From assembly GCF_028009165.1 (NCBI RefSeq), contig NC_079244.1, positions 2,356,001 through 2,420,000 of the forward strand: a DNA stretch of 64,000 nt. Direction: 5' to 3'. This DNA is from Akanthomyces muscarius. Its lineage: Eukaryota > Ascomycota > Sordariomycetes > Hypocreales > Cordycipitaceae. Each line of letters begins with the position of its first letter. Position 1 is the stretch's first letter. Below, one piece after another: positions 34,820 to 46,222 of this stretch. A program made the translations under genes and the position numbers. Below the pieces are notes generated by a model that was given only the letters and a program-made list of their open reading frames with translations, was not told the origin of the DNA and did no database searches.

Positions 34820-36921
34820 ATGTCGAAAGAGGCACTTTACGAGCGGGTGCCTTCGTCGCGCCTCAAGGTCTTCTCCACGCCCATCAAGTCGGAGGGAGAT
34901 GACCACAGCCACGAAGCCGAGGAGAGCAACAGCATCGACGACGGTCGCTATGCGCCCGACCACAGACGACATCCCGATAACTACCCCCGACTGCAACGGG
35001 TATGCGATACGGATATCAGGGACGGGAAATTTAGAAGCTGACGAAATGTAGCACGAGGAGCCAACGCTGCTCGAGATTTTCTACGACTTGTTCTTTGCTG
35101 CGACCTACAACGCCTACTGCGACGTCAAGGAGGTAACCAACCACGCAAGCTTCAAGGCGTCGATTGGCTTTTTTTGGTACGACTCTTTGGTTCCTCACCA
35201 CGAAGATGGTTTGTGCTGACATCCTCATTAGCTTGCTGTGGCTGACATGGTTCAACGTAACGCTGTTTGACGTTCGCTACGCAACCGACTCCATCTTTTG
35301 TATGCCTCTTGATTGCTCGCCTTGAACAATGCTAATAACAGATAGCACGCCTCAACACAGCCATTCAGCTCGGTGTCCTCATCGGCTTTGTCGTCGTTGC
35401 CCCAAAGTTCGACGTGGAAACGCAAGATGCGCCCACCATGCGCGCCATGTGTACGTGTTGCAGCCCCCAACCCGCCGACCATATTCGGCGATTGCTAACC
35501 TTGTGCAGCCATCATCCTGGCCATCTCCCGATTCAACCTCATGGGCCAGTACGCCTGGATGGCTTTCCACGTCCGCCGCTACCGCACCACACGCTTGCCG
35601 CTGCTTGCGCAAATGGCCGTCTACATCGCCGCCGGTGCCGTCTACCTCGGCGTCGCTTTCCGCTTCGAGGAGAATCGCCGCAGCCACGCCTTTGTCACCT
35701 GGTACTGCATCTCGGCCGCCGAGGGCGTCCTCAGCCTGGCGCTGTCCAACTACTCACCCATCCTCAGCCTCGGCAAGACCCATCTCATGAAGCGCCTGGG
35801 CCTGCTGACGGTCATGATTCTTGGCGAGGGCATCGAGTCCATTGCCAACAAGGTGCTGATCATTGTCAAGCACAAGCATGCCTGGGACACCACCACCATT
35901 GGCCTTGTGACGGCCGCCGCCGCCACGGTGTACTTTGTGTTTCTTGTCTATTTTGACTGGCTCGGCGCAAAGACTCACCTTCCACACCTTCGCCGCAACT
36001 TCTGGGTCGCCCTGCATTTCCCGTTCCATCTCGCGCTGGTCCTCTTCATGCAAGGGTTCACGCAGATGCTCATCTGGGGCAAGATTGCTCGGCAGCTGCA
36101 GCGTGCTCTCGACTTTGCCGACCCGACCAACGATATGGACGTTCTTAACGGCCACGCCACCACCCTGTCCGTCATCGGGAGCGTAAATGCCTCGGTGCAG
36201 GGCTTCCTCGAGGACTATCCGTCAAAGCTGGAAAGCACGACTATAGTCATCAATGCGGCGCTCAGAAACATTTCGTCGCTTCCAGACAGCTTCTGGCCAC
36301 TGGTCGCACAACTGTCCAGCGATGATAGTGCAAACAGCTTTGCAAACTTCACCGACACTGAGACCAGCAACTTTGAAACACTTTTCTACTCGGTCTACAG
36401 TCTTTCTGCTTCCATGGCCAACAACGTTTTCCGTGCATTCAACACCGAAGTGTCTGGCGAAATTGAGTCCAAGTTCAAGGCTCTGGAGGGGACGGATCGC
36501 CAGGGTTTTCAGTTTAAGCTGCAAGAGAAAAACTGGAGCCGCTATGGCCTTGTGGTAAGTGCAATTTGTTGTTTCCGAGGAGTTGCAGCTGACATTGAAT
36601 TAGTTTGCCTATACGTACATTAGTGCTGCGTGCACCATCTTTTTCGTCCTCATTCTTAAGCAGCTGACCGACGGCTACATCCCGAAAGGCTGGGGTATAA
36701 TTCGTCAAATTATTATCTTCGCCTTGGCTCTCGGCACTGGCCTGGCGACGATCGTGTGGTTTTACAGCGACAGTATATTCAGCTGGTTACAAACACCGTG
36801 GGTGATGCCTACGTTGTGCTTTGTCTGGATGGCTATTGTCGTTCTGACGCACGTGAAGATTGGCGGTGTGAAGCTCAACTCGGGACACTTCAAGTGGCGC
36901 TCGCAGCGTAATTTAGTCTAG
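34820..36921 (+). CDS. LtrA-like (low-temperature-requirement A) multi-pass membrane protein
   Basis: A 613-aa membrane protein in six exons: 34820-34999, 35052-35176, 35232-35299, 35346-35450, 35509-36554, 36604-36921, with all phases matching. The start is the ATG at 34820 (MSKEALYERVPSSRLKV); an in-frame ATG at 34721 would add 33 residues. The conserved LtrA opening HEEPTLLEIFYDLFFAATYN directly follows intron 1. Then come repeated membrane segments (LLWLTWFNVTLFDVRYATD, IILAISRFNLMGQYAWMAFH, LMKRLGLLTVMILGEGIES). A hydrophilic stretch of about 180 residues, rich in Ser, Asn and Asp (about residues 390-500), separates these from the last three membrane spans. Bacterial LtrA was named from a Listeria growth phenotype and the biochemical role is not known. 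Fungal members are common and uncharacterised. Confidence 0.85.
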
Positions 36922-38409
36922 AAAGTGCCTGTTTTGTAGCGGATATAATACCATAAAACTTTTGTCCCGCCTTATCTGTGTCCTCCAGGCTGTTCGGGGC
37001 GACTTACTATGTCTGACTCCATGATCTATAGCTGTGCGCCAAAGCAGTGTGCGATAGCGAGATACATGCAACGACGGCCGCGGACGCGACTGGCCTTGTC
37101 AGCGATGTCACCGGGGCTGGGTCGATTGATACGAACTGCACACCATCCATTCCTGTAACACAAAAGAATCTCAATTTGAGTTTTGGTCCTCAATACGCGT
37201 AGTTGGCAAGGAGTGTTCTAAGATTACAAGGTCAGTGCCTCCAAGTCTACACACGCTGCAAATCCGCCACAGGCCGGTAAGAGAAGAAGACAACCGAACT
37301 GCAGCTCGCGATAAGTGCGGTGGCCCTGTTTTCTGCCAGCTTCACTCCAACGGTGCTATCTTTTGCACTTGCTGAACTGCGCGCAGAAGGGTACAAACTT
37401 GCTCTAGACAAGGCAGCTAGTGATCCAAGTCATAGAGCTGAAGATATTGGCTTTTGGGATGCAGGATCCAAGAGATCTGTGACTGGAAATGTTACACTAT
37501 TTATTTGAACTACTGGGTGTGGAATCAGTTTGATCGAGCTCCGTTCCCCGATTTCTAGCGATTGTATTCTCAGATATGATGTAGTCGTCGCGAAGAAGGA
37601 GCCGCCGTGACAGTTATATTCGCCTGGCTCTTATGTGCTCCCATCAAACTTGCCGGGTTTTTTTTTCCGAAGCATCCTTCATAATATAGCCTGGTCTTTT
37701 CGCTCACCCGCAGGTTTCCAGGGGACAAACGCCGCCACAGTCTTTAAACGCCAAGTCAATCCCACATTTGAGCCTGTGGTCTTGGCGAGTAAGGGATTGT
37801 ATTTTGATCGCTCTTTCGGTACAATTGGTCGTGCCGGCTGAAATTCGCACTGTCACCAGGACAGACCGAAAAAAAAAACAGCTTCGTCCTCGGCTTCAAT
37901 TCGAGATGGGGCGTAATAAAACGTCGGCCTCCAGAATTTGCTACGATTTGCTGTCTACGCAGGTTGTGCAAAGCTATGGTGCCGCGACTTATTGTAGCCA
38001 GGCCGTGGACACTTTCACCTTCACCATCAGCAAGCATTAAGCCAAGTTACCGACAAGATGTTAGTCGGCCTCGTGAATACATGACGAATGCGAGGACAAA
38101 TATTGTTATGTATCAAAATTTCTAACAGGGTCAGAGATTTTTGCGAAACCTGTGAAGTGCTCTGAGATGCTATCTGCGGACTTCACAGCCCGGCTGCTAG
38201 CGATTTACACCTGAAATCATCAATGTATAGCAGCAGCTTTCTTCTCAAATAATGTAGCAATCTAATGAGCTGCATTCATAAAGTGACCAACCCTTAAAAA
38301 TTGTTCACAAAACTATATAGCTATCGCAGACAAGACATCTAACGGCTGATTTCGTCAAACGCAAAGGCTCTTATATTCAAATAAGTGACTGAGGCCACAT
38401 GAAACAGTT

Positions 38410-38480
38410 GGTCGCGTGGCCAAATGGCAAGGCGTCTGGCTACGAACCAGAAGATTGTGGGTTCGATCCCCACCGTGACC
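38410..38480 (+). tRNA. tRNA-Arg (anticodon ACG)
   Basis: A complete cloverleaf of 71 nt without intron. The acceptor stem GGTCGCG pairs with CGTGACC (one G-T wobble). The D-arm has a GCC/GGC stem, and the anticodon stem TCTGG/CCAGA encloses loop CTACGAA with anticodon ACG at 38442-38444. The variable loop is five bases and the T-arm is GTGGG-TTCGATC-CCCAC. It reads CGU and, after A34-to-inosine editing, CGC and CGA. Box B (GGTTCGATCC) is intact, and a T5 run at 38485-38489 should terminate RNA polymerase III. The CCA end is not encoded, as usual in eukaryotes. Confidence 0.96.
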
Positions 38481-38484
38481 TCTC

Positions 38485-38489
38485 TTTTT
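38485..38489 (+). terminator. RNA polymerase III terminator of tRNA-Arg
   Basis: Five T residues five bases after the tRNA 3' end, followed by longer T runs from about 38530. Confidence 0.6.
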
Positions 38490-39287
38490 GCACTGATAGA
38501 TTCTCTTCGTGACTTTACCATTCTGTACTTTTTTTTCACAGTCACTGCTTTTTTTCTCGAATGCCTTAGTATTCTCGTCCTTAAACCTAATTACACTCCC
38601 TTCTACAGGGCTCTTGCTTTTTAATCCTCTGACTCCTCTGGTTCATCTCTTCTTTCGCCCCGTGCAACGGCGCCAGGCAGTCTCCCTTCAATGCTGGTCG
38701 TCGCAAAGCTGCGAGACATCACTCCACATCAATACATTCCACTAGAATCAATATAATAAATCTTTATCGATGATGCTAGTGGTCGCACATATCGAGATCT
38801 TGACAAGTGTATAGGGACGATGTGAGCCGATTATAGCCTCGCCGTCCTGATTAGTGCAGCTGACGACAGGAGGAGATAGCATGCTGCCGTACACTGCTGA
38901 ATATGAGAAGAGAATGATACAGAGAATTTGGCAATTTTCGTTTCCGGTGGGAATATTCTCCGTGTATCCAGAATTCTGTTACTGCAAAACCAGTAGTCGC
39001 GTGATGCACCCCGAGTGCCCGACGTCGATTCAGACAGCATTGATTGATCAAATCGAATTCCATGCAAAAAGTTCTACAGAGTGTACCAGACCGCCAATAT
39101 AGATGAAACCTTCTGAAATTATTGCCTACTATATCTCCGTCATTCCTCTAGCCTTGAAGCTGTTTTACCAGCCTCACTGTCCATCACCCTGTTGCCAATA
39201 CAGTTAAAAAGGAGGATGTCGCCCTTCCAATTTTTTCCAGATTGTCCCCTACTATATTGACAAACTACTCAATACAGGCCACAAATC

Positions 39288-41016
39288 ATGTTACAGTTGC
39301 CAGTTCTACTTCCTCTTCTCGCCCTCGCCGTGCGTGGTGCGCCCACCGGCAATACTGATGGTGGCGGCGCTTGCAGTGTCGTGTTGGTGCCGGTACTGGT
39401 ACCGGTGGACACCACAGTGGCAGCTCCTAACCCTACTAATTCAGTGGAATCTCCCATTACCGGCGGGCGTGCGGGCGCAGTCAACTCTGTCGGCAGGGAG
39501 AACAAGATGGTGATGTTTGCACAGGGCGCGAGCTCCACCAAGCCAGACACGGCTGCAGCTGCCCAATCTGCCTCGACGACAATGGACAGACCATCAAAAG
39601 TAACTTCGGCCGCAGTTAGGACAGCATCGTCCAACAAATTGAGCCCCACAGGGACTAGTACTACAACGTTGACAACTACTGTGACGGTGTCGGGCAAAGA
39701 GTCGTCTTATACGCCTGGCACTGACCAAGACGATGGTGTCGAGGTCCAAGGCCGAAAAAATGTTGTCTACTTCACGAATTGGTAAATCCCGTACTTTTTC
39801 TATGGAAAGGTATTTGGAATTGACTTTTGTCAGGAGTGAACATGGTGGCAACTATACACCAGCAGAAATTCCCGCCCAGGATGTCACCCATCTACTATAT
39901 GCTTTCGGAGACATCTCGAGCACAGGAGAAGTGTAAGTTAACAAGCTGTGCACACCCTGCATAAGAGAAAGCACTGACATCTGTAGCATCTCTTCGGACT
40001 CACAAGCTGATATCCACAGACAATACGGCGGCACTCAAAGGCGCAGCAGCCAAGCCCAAGGCAACATTGGGCAAATCTACAACATCAAGCAACAAAATCG
40101 TAATATGAAGGCTCTTTTATCTATTGGTGGAGCCAGCTACTCTGCTTCTGGCAAGTTTGCACCTGCAACTAGCACCGTGGATGGCCGCCAGCGCTTTGCC
40201 CGCTCCGCGGTCAAGCTCATTACCAACTGGGGATTCGACGGCATCGACATCGACTGGGAGTATCCCGAAACAGAATCAGAAGCGGCCGACTTTGTCTCCC
40301 TCCTGCAGGAAACTCGATACGAGCTGAACAAGTATGCCAAAGACAACAACCAAACCTACCACTACCTCCTCACCGTCGCCGCTTCTGCCGGCCCCAGCCA
40401 TTACAGGCTGCTCAACCTCGGCGCCATGGATCGCTACGTTGACTCTTGGCATCTGATGGCGTACGACTATGCCGGAGCCTGGGACAGTACTACTGGGCAT
40501 CAAGCCAATGTTTACCCGGACCTCAGCAACGCGGCGAGCACAAAGTTCAATACCGAACAGGCCGTGGATGACTACATCGCCGCCGGCATCGAGCCGGACA
40601 AGATTATCCTCGGGTTCCCGCTTTATGGCCGCTCTTTCGCGCAGACAAGTGGTCTGGGCAAACCATTCAGTGGCGTGGGTCTGGGCAGCATAGAGCCCGG
40701 TGTGTGGCTATACAAAGACTTGCCCCGTCCCGGCGCAGCCGTAACAGTCGACCACACAGTCCTTGCTGCTTACAGCTACGACCCGGCAGCCAGGAGCCTC
40801 ATCTCCTACGATAATGAGGAGAGCGCCAGACTCAAAGCCAATTATTTGCTGAAGAAAGGCCTAGGCGGCGCTGTTTTCTGGGAGGCGTCGGGCGACAAGC
40901 CCGGCGAGGACAGTCTGGTGGCGTCGCTGGCCCGCAGCATGTGGCCTTTACAAAGTTCCCAAAATATGCTGGAATACCCAGATAGCGAGTTCGAAAACAT
41001 TCGAATGGGGTTTTAA
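39288..41016 (+). CDS. GH18 chitinase with Ser/Thr-rich N-terminal region
   Basis: A 540-aa predicted secreted chitinase. Exons: 39288-39781, 39834-39932, 39987-41016, both introns phase 2 (GTAAAT...GTCAG and GTAAGT...TGTAG). The signal peptide is MLQLPVLLPLLALAVRGAP. About 140 residues rich in Ser, Thr, Ala and Val follow before the catalytic domain begins at RKNVVYFTNW. Key parts are visible: MKALLSIGGASYS, the active-site motif DGIDIDWE at about 282-289 with catalytic Glu about 289, MAYDYAGAWD, GFPLYGRSF, and GGAVFWEASGD near the C-terminus. This is the subgroup A (class V) layout. There is no C-terminal chitin-binding module. An extended Ser/Thr-rich region before the domain is unusual and may be O-glycosylated. 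It is tail to tail with the Kre9-like gene. Confidence 0.93.
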
Positions 41017-41212
41017 TTCCTCATCGAGTATTCACATTGCATACGGCTTGGGCCAACGGCGTTTATTTGCATTTCCAAGAGAGGGAGAGTTGCTGGACAT
41101 ACTCCCAAGGGGACAAAAATCGATAATCTACAGCAAAACTTATGTAATAATATATATGGAATCATTGAGTTTTTCTGCCATCTTCTATCCAAGAGATAGC
41201 CATCAGTCATAT

Positions 41213-42550
41213 TTACAGTAAAGCCAGACAGGCGACAGCACCAAGCAGTCCCAGTACCAGACTGGGACAGGGCCTCGGCACGCCATTCTCCGACAGAGCT
41301 GTTGGCTTGGTCTCCCCCAACGTTGTGGGACTTGCCGATTCTGCCAATCCGTTCAACGTACTCGAGGCAAATTTTGCCGGTCGGGGAGTGATGGCCGTGG
41401 TAATCGTCTCTTGACCTTCCTGCGACGGGAGGGACGTCAGAACAGCCATTTCGCTGGTCTGCTCTCTAAACGAGCCTCCGGCAACAACTGCCTCAGCTTT
41501 CAAGGCCCCGTCTGGTATAGCGGCCACTGCGGCTTTTTCCGCGGGTGCGGCAGACGGGTTTGCAGGAACGGGTTCTGCTGATGGCTGCAGAGTGGTAAAT
41601 CCGTTTTGAGCCGGTTGTGCCGCTGCCGGCTCCTTTCCAGCCTCAACAGCGGGAGAAGTTGACGGTGTAGGCAGCGGGACTGCTGGTGTAGCCTCTGAGG
41701 TCGACGGTTTCTCCTGGCTGGCAGATTTGGTAGTAAGCTTTGAAGTGGATTTCGCCGTACTGGATGCTGGAGCAGCAATCTGCGTCGCGGAGGGAACGGA
41801 TGCGATAGTGGGGAGTGGCTTGAGAGAGACTGGTGCTTCATCACTCGCTGGCAGCCCGGGGAGGGGCAGTAAACTGGTCTTGGAGCTGTCATTGCTCTCT
41901 TCCTTGTCGGTGACCTTTTCTTCCTTCTTGCCATCCTTGTTGGCGTCCTTGTTGGCGTCCTTGTTGGCGTCCTTGTTGGCGTCCTTGTTGGCGTCCTTGT
42001 TGGCGTCTTTGCTGTTATCCTTATTCTTATCCTTGTTATTCGCCTCATTATTCGGCTTTCCAGCCTTGTCTCCGGCTTGCTTATTGCCATTCTTGCCGCC
42101 GCCATTTCCATTGCCCAAGTTAATTTGCTGGGCTGGCTGTCTCGTCAGCGACTGAATGACAAACGGCTGCGACACGACCACCTTTGCGCGCGCGTCGATA
42201 ATGACCATGGCAAACTTGGGAAAGGCGGTAATGGTTTCATCAGCAGTCCATTGCAGGATGCCTGCGTTTCCGATATTTACTGGTACATCTACAGTCAGCA
42301 CGTTTGCCATGATGCTTTGAGCGTCCTTTAATATGCCCATACCTGCAACCTGTTTTAGAACAACATCTTGTCGGATCACTGCGCCAGCAGGAACGAGATT
42401 GATTGAGAGAGGTGCCTGAAGGCCGGCCTTGTTCCACTGAATCTGGATAGCCTTGTTGACTTGCAGGCTAGCCGATGCGTCGGGGAAGACGAACTGCGCG
42501 GCAGCCGCACTTGCAAGGGCGACACCTGCTAATAGATTCTGAAATCGCAT
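41213..42550 (-). CDS. Kre9/Knh1-like GPI-anchored cell-wall protein with KDAN repeats
   Basis: An intronless 445-aa protein. The signal peptide is MRFQNLLAGVALASAAAAQ. The N-terminal domain (about residues 20-135) has the beta-sandwich pattern of the Kre9/Knh1 N-terminal family (VNKAIQIQWNKAG, GILQWTADETI, SQPFVIQS). A highly charged stretch follows with six tandem KDAN units, then about 220 residues rich in Ser, Thr, Pro and Ala, and a hydrophobic end (SLVLGLLGAVACLALL) that fits a GPI-attachment signal. Family members affect beta-1,6-glucan or are structural wall proteins, and the precise role here is inferred only. It is convergent with the chitinase gene, with 196 nt between the stops. 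Confidence 0.85.
   Translation of the reverse strand: MRFQNLLAGVALASAAAAQFVFPDASASLQVNKAIQIQWNKAGLQAPLSINLVPAGAVIRQDVVLKQVAGMGILKDAQSIMANVLTVDVPVNIGNAGILQWTADETITAFPKFAMVIIDARAKVVVSQPFVIQSLTRQPAQQINLGNGNGGGKNGNKQAGDKAGKPNNEANNKDKNKDNSKDANKDANKDANKDANKDANKDANKDGKKEEKVTDKEESNDSSKTSLLPLPGLPASDEAPVSLKPLPTIASVPSATQIAAPASSTAKSTSKLTTKSASQEKPSTSEATPAVPLPTPSTSPAVEAGKEPAAAQPAQNGFTTLQPSAEPVPANPSAAPAEKAAVAAIPDGALKAEAVVAGGSFREQTSEMAVLTSLPSQEGQETITTAITPRPAKFASSTLNGLAESASPTTLGETKPTALSENGVPRPCPSLVLGLLGAVACLALL
41939..42010. repeat. Six tandem 12-nt repeats in the Kre9-like gene
   Basis: Unit GTTGGCGTCCTT (plus strand) repeated six times, the first five identical and the sixth with one change. Each encodes Lys-Asp-Ala-Asn. 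Near identity at synonymous sites points to recent expansion by slippage or unequal exchange. Confidence 0.9.
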
Positions 42551-43352
42551 CTCGGAAGAAGGCTAGAATCCTCAACTAGAATAGTCGGTTTGCCGCAAGG
42601 GTATCAAGAGATATTGATGAGCGGCAAATGGGTTTAATGAGCGTGGGTGCGGGACGAAGTGTAAAGAGTGTAAGTTGTCAAAGTAGCAAACCGAAAAGAA
42701 ATAAAAATTGCAGAATGAAGAAGTGACGCGGCTGATGTTTTCTTAAAAGTCGTCTCAACTGTTAGCCTCAATTCATCATTGCAAATCCTGCCAGAGGAAA
42801 GTGCTTGTGACAGTCGACATTGGACCGACTTTTGCCTTCGCAGCGTTTGATCTGCGTCACGACCCGCCCGCGCGGCGTCTCATCGCAAGTCTCACAATGC
42901 TGGGCTGGGCGCGCTCACCGGCACTGGCACCGCGTGGTGCAAAAGAGCCAAGACAAAAGAATTTGCTCTTCTAGGAAGATGGTTTGGGACTAGGCAGCTC
43001 GTCCACCATGTCTATGCGCCACGACCGCGAACGCTGCGACGTGAGATGAAACCGCATCGCCATACCCCGACCCTGTTACGCCACAACGCGACGAAAAGGA
43101 AGAAGCCCACTTGAGATCGTGCATCTAGATATCAAATACATCCTTGCCCTTCTTTATTATCAGCTAGAATACAAGACGGAAAAATCTTAGTTTGCAGCCA
43201 ATAGCAGCACAGACAAAAACACCACAAAAGTAAAAAGAAAACCAGAACTGCTGAAACCAGCAGCAATCACGCCAATCAGCGCCCAGTGTACACCGTAAAT
43301 TTTTCAGTTTCCATCAAGCCGTAGATTGCATCATGGAATACTCAAGTCTGCT
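42551..43352. other. Intergenic, 0.8 kb
   Basis: Promoter side of the Kre9-like gene and 3' flank of the ssr4 gene. No gene is seen. Confidence 0.6.
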
Positions 43353-45591
43353 TTATTCCTGCCCCTCACCCGGAGTGCCAGAAGCACCGACTCCGTGGAA
43401 AGCATCGCCAAATGCGGAGTCTTCCATCTCCATGTTGAGGTCTATGTCTTCACCTAAGTCACCAGCACCGCTGTCCATTTCTGGGGCGTCGAATCCAGAC
43501 AGGGCGTCACCGGCAGTGTCCAGGTCGCCCAGGGAGCTAAAGTCGTTCTGGTCGAATGAGTTGGAACCGGCCGGCGTGGCTTCCGCAGACGGCTTTGTGA
43601 CGCTCGGCTGCTTGGCGTCCTCAGCCGACGACTTGGCAGCGGAGGCTGCACCTACGTTGGGATCTGAAGAGCCATCCTTGGGCACGACAACCCAGTCACC
43701 GTCTTGCTCGCCTGGCGCATTAAGCTGCCCAGGCTTGGGAGCATTCGCGTCACCCATAGTGGCGTCAGTGGAGGACGCAGGCTGCGCAGGAGCTGGCGAG
43801 GGCACGTTGACGTTGGCTGGTGTAGCGGCCGTCGACTGCCCAGCGGACAGATGCGCTTGAGGAGTAGGGAAGTTATTAGCCGGCGTGGACGCGGATGACA
43901 GACCAGTGTGCATCTGGTCAAGTAAGCCGGACGCTGTGTCTCCCATATCCATGTCAGCATCGCCCATCATCAAGCCGCTGTTCTGTGATCCAGCTTGAGA
44001 GACCTGGCGAGACATTTGCTGCCCAGGCGCCGTAGTAGGTTCGGCCTCCGGCTCGGGCTCGGGCTCAGGAGGAGGAATTTGGTAGCCTCCCTCTTGAATG
44101 CGTGTAAGGGCGGGTTTGCTCTCAATCTTGCGATCGAGAGAAGCTTCAACCTGCTGCACAATGTCGTCTAGAGTATGCTTGCTGGTTGTACGGGGGTGTT
44201 CGTCGTCATTGTCGGTATTATCCACGCGACCTTCGATTCTCCATACTTCATGTCCGGTTTGTTCAACCAGCGACCTGAGCTCGCGCTCCTTTGTGCGAAT
44301 GAAAGAACCCTCCTTGAACTGGGCCAGTTTTTGCTTTTGCTCCTCCTTCATCTTAGCGATTTCGGCCTCCGTGGAGGCGACATATTCGTTGACTCGGTTA
44401 CGGAACTCATCTGCTAGACCAGGCTCCAGCTTGCCGACGTATGTCTTTTGAGGCAGCTGACTGAAAGCGTCGCCGCCCTGAGCAGCAAAAATTCCTTCCG
44501 TCAGCGAGGCAAGCTCGCCCTTGAGGCCAAGACCGAGATCAGCGGGGGTAATCTGTCCCATGCGATATGGCGAGGAGAGAATTTCCTCCATCCACTCGTG
44601 GTTTTGTTGGTAACGTCCGAGAGACAGCTCCCTCGGAGTCAGATGGTCAAACATGTCACCTCGCGAAATATCTTCGTCGTCATCCAGAACGTCAAGTGCC
44701 GGCATCTGAGGCATGGCAGCCTGCTGACCTTGGCCGTGGCGAGCTCGCTTCGCGGGAGGCCCGGCGACGGGCTGCGGCGGGTACGCCATCTGCTGAGGCA
44801 CACCGCGAGGGTTTTGCTGCCCACCCATCTGCTGGCGCGTGAGCTCGGGCATCGTGGGCCAGTTGGCGCGGTCGGATAGCATAAAGTCTTTGCGTCGAAG
44901 CATGCCGCGGTTGAGAAGGAACGCACGCTGCTGCATAATAGCAGCAACTCTCTCATCGTAGGGAATTGCATTGTGAGGCATACGGGCATCGGGATCCGAA
45001 GGACCGTAGTGGACAACAAAAAGGTTCTGGTCGACAGGAGGAGGGTTCGGGTGGTTAGGTGCGGGCACCAGGCGGAAGCGACGCCGGGCGTGAGCGGCCA
45101 CTTGTTCTCCAGGAATATAGCCAGTCTTCAACAAGTAGATTTCCATAATCTATGGGTGTTAGCGACGATCCAAAAGTATCGGAAACCCTGACATACTGCG
45201 CCATTGCGAAGGTCGTGCTTGTAGATTTCCTCAGGAGGCGACCACACGAAGCCATCCGTGGCAAAGTTGGTACCCAGGCGCTGCAACGGTTGCCATGTCA
45301 GGAGAGTTGTGCCATCCGCGGGCTTGTCGAGATAACCCCAGAAGAAGGGAGCCTTGTCACGCGCGATTTGCGGCGCGGCCATCAGCCACTTGGCAACCTC
45401 GTTGATGTCCAGGCGAGCTGCTGCCGGGTATCGAAATGAGGACATGAGGTGGATGTGGGGGATCTATGTGACATCAGAAATCGTGCATCATCAAAAAAAA
45501 TAACAAAAAAGACAGTGCCGATGAAGCATCAGGCAGGTTCGCGTACCAGCTCCCCCGGGACATTGTGACTGGGGTCGGGTTGTTGCGCCAT
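43353..45591 (-). CDS. ssr4: Ssr4-like subunit of SWI/SNF and RSC chromatin remodellers
   Basis: A 702-aa nuclear protein. Exons: 45591-45547, 45463-45197, 45149-43353, all phase 0. The short first exon (MAQQPDPSHNVPGEL) is followed by the conserved N-terminal domain: IPHIHLMSSFRYPAAARLD, KAPFFWGYLDKP, TDGFVWSPPEEIYKHDLRN, and after intron 2 IMEIYLLKTGYIPGEQVAAH. A second conserved block includes DRANWPTMPELTRQQM, PRELSLGRYQQNHEWMEEIL and YRMGQITPADLGLGLKGEL. A coiled-coil follows, and the last 250 residues are acidic and Ser/Ala/Pro-rich. This is the order described for S. pombe Ssr4, a fungus-specific subunit shared by the two remodellers. The assignment rests on recognising these blocks. 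Confidence 0.85.
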
Positions 45592-46222
45592 GGTCAATTG
45601 TGAGGCGCTCGTCTGGCGCGGTCGCGAGCGGATTGGAACAAGCGTATCTTGTTGGCTGAATCAATCGCAAAACACCAGCCAGGTGGGCGTTTCGAGCTTT
45701 TATCGAATTTCGGATGGCAATGGCCGGAGTCGCGCGCGGTGCAGCAGCAATCGCGGTCTAGTTGATGGCGCTGGACTGGTGTTGAAGGAAGCTTGTCCCT
45801 TGAATCGCGGCGGACCCAAATTTCCTCGCGACAAGGCTGGAACCGAACAGCCAATGATACGCGCCTATGCAAGGCTACGACGGCGCACCTTCGACTTTTG
45901 CGAACCCAAAGTTTTTCCTCGGTAAATGAAAAGAAAGAATATTCGAATGCCAATAAAATCGCTTTATTTTGTTTTGTTCTTTGAAGGTCTGCTCACGGCG
46001 CAAGTGCGATCAATGATGTGACGTCACGTGACTGACTCCCGCAAGAAATCGCGAACTTCAAGTGGCGAGGCAACGAACCTCAGCAACACCAAGTACTAAA
46101 CACACAGCTAACCCAGAACTTGCTGAAAGCAAGCTGCCAGATAAAACTTTGAGTCAGAGAGCTCAAAGGTACGTTCCTGCACTCGCTTCAAACCATCATA
46201 TCCTCTCGGCATCTTGTTCATC
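45592..46222. other. Divergent promoter region, 0.6 kb
   Basis: Shared upstream region of ssr4 (-) and the RRM gene (+), with a TGACGTCA palindrome (CRE/ATF-like) at 46018-46025. No gene is seen. Confidence 0.6.
46018..46025. promoter_or_regulatory. CRE/ATF-like palindrome TGACGTCA
   Basis: A perfect 8-nt CRE consensus about 200 nt upstream of the RRM gene and 430 nt upstream of ssr4, followed at once by a second palindrome, CACGTG (E-box), at 46026-46031. Fungal bZIP (ATF1-type) and bHLH proteins bind such sites. The assignment is by match and position only. Confidence 0.45.

Larger units (their letters stand above)
36922..39287. other. Intergenic, 2.4 kb, contains a tRNA gene
   Basis: AT-rich spacer, notably at 38040-38340. 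Apart from tRNA-Arg at 38410-38480 I see no supported gene. Confidence 0.6.
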
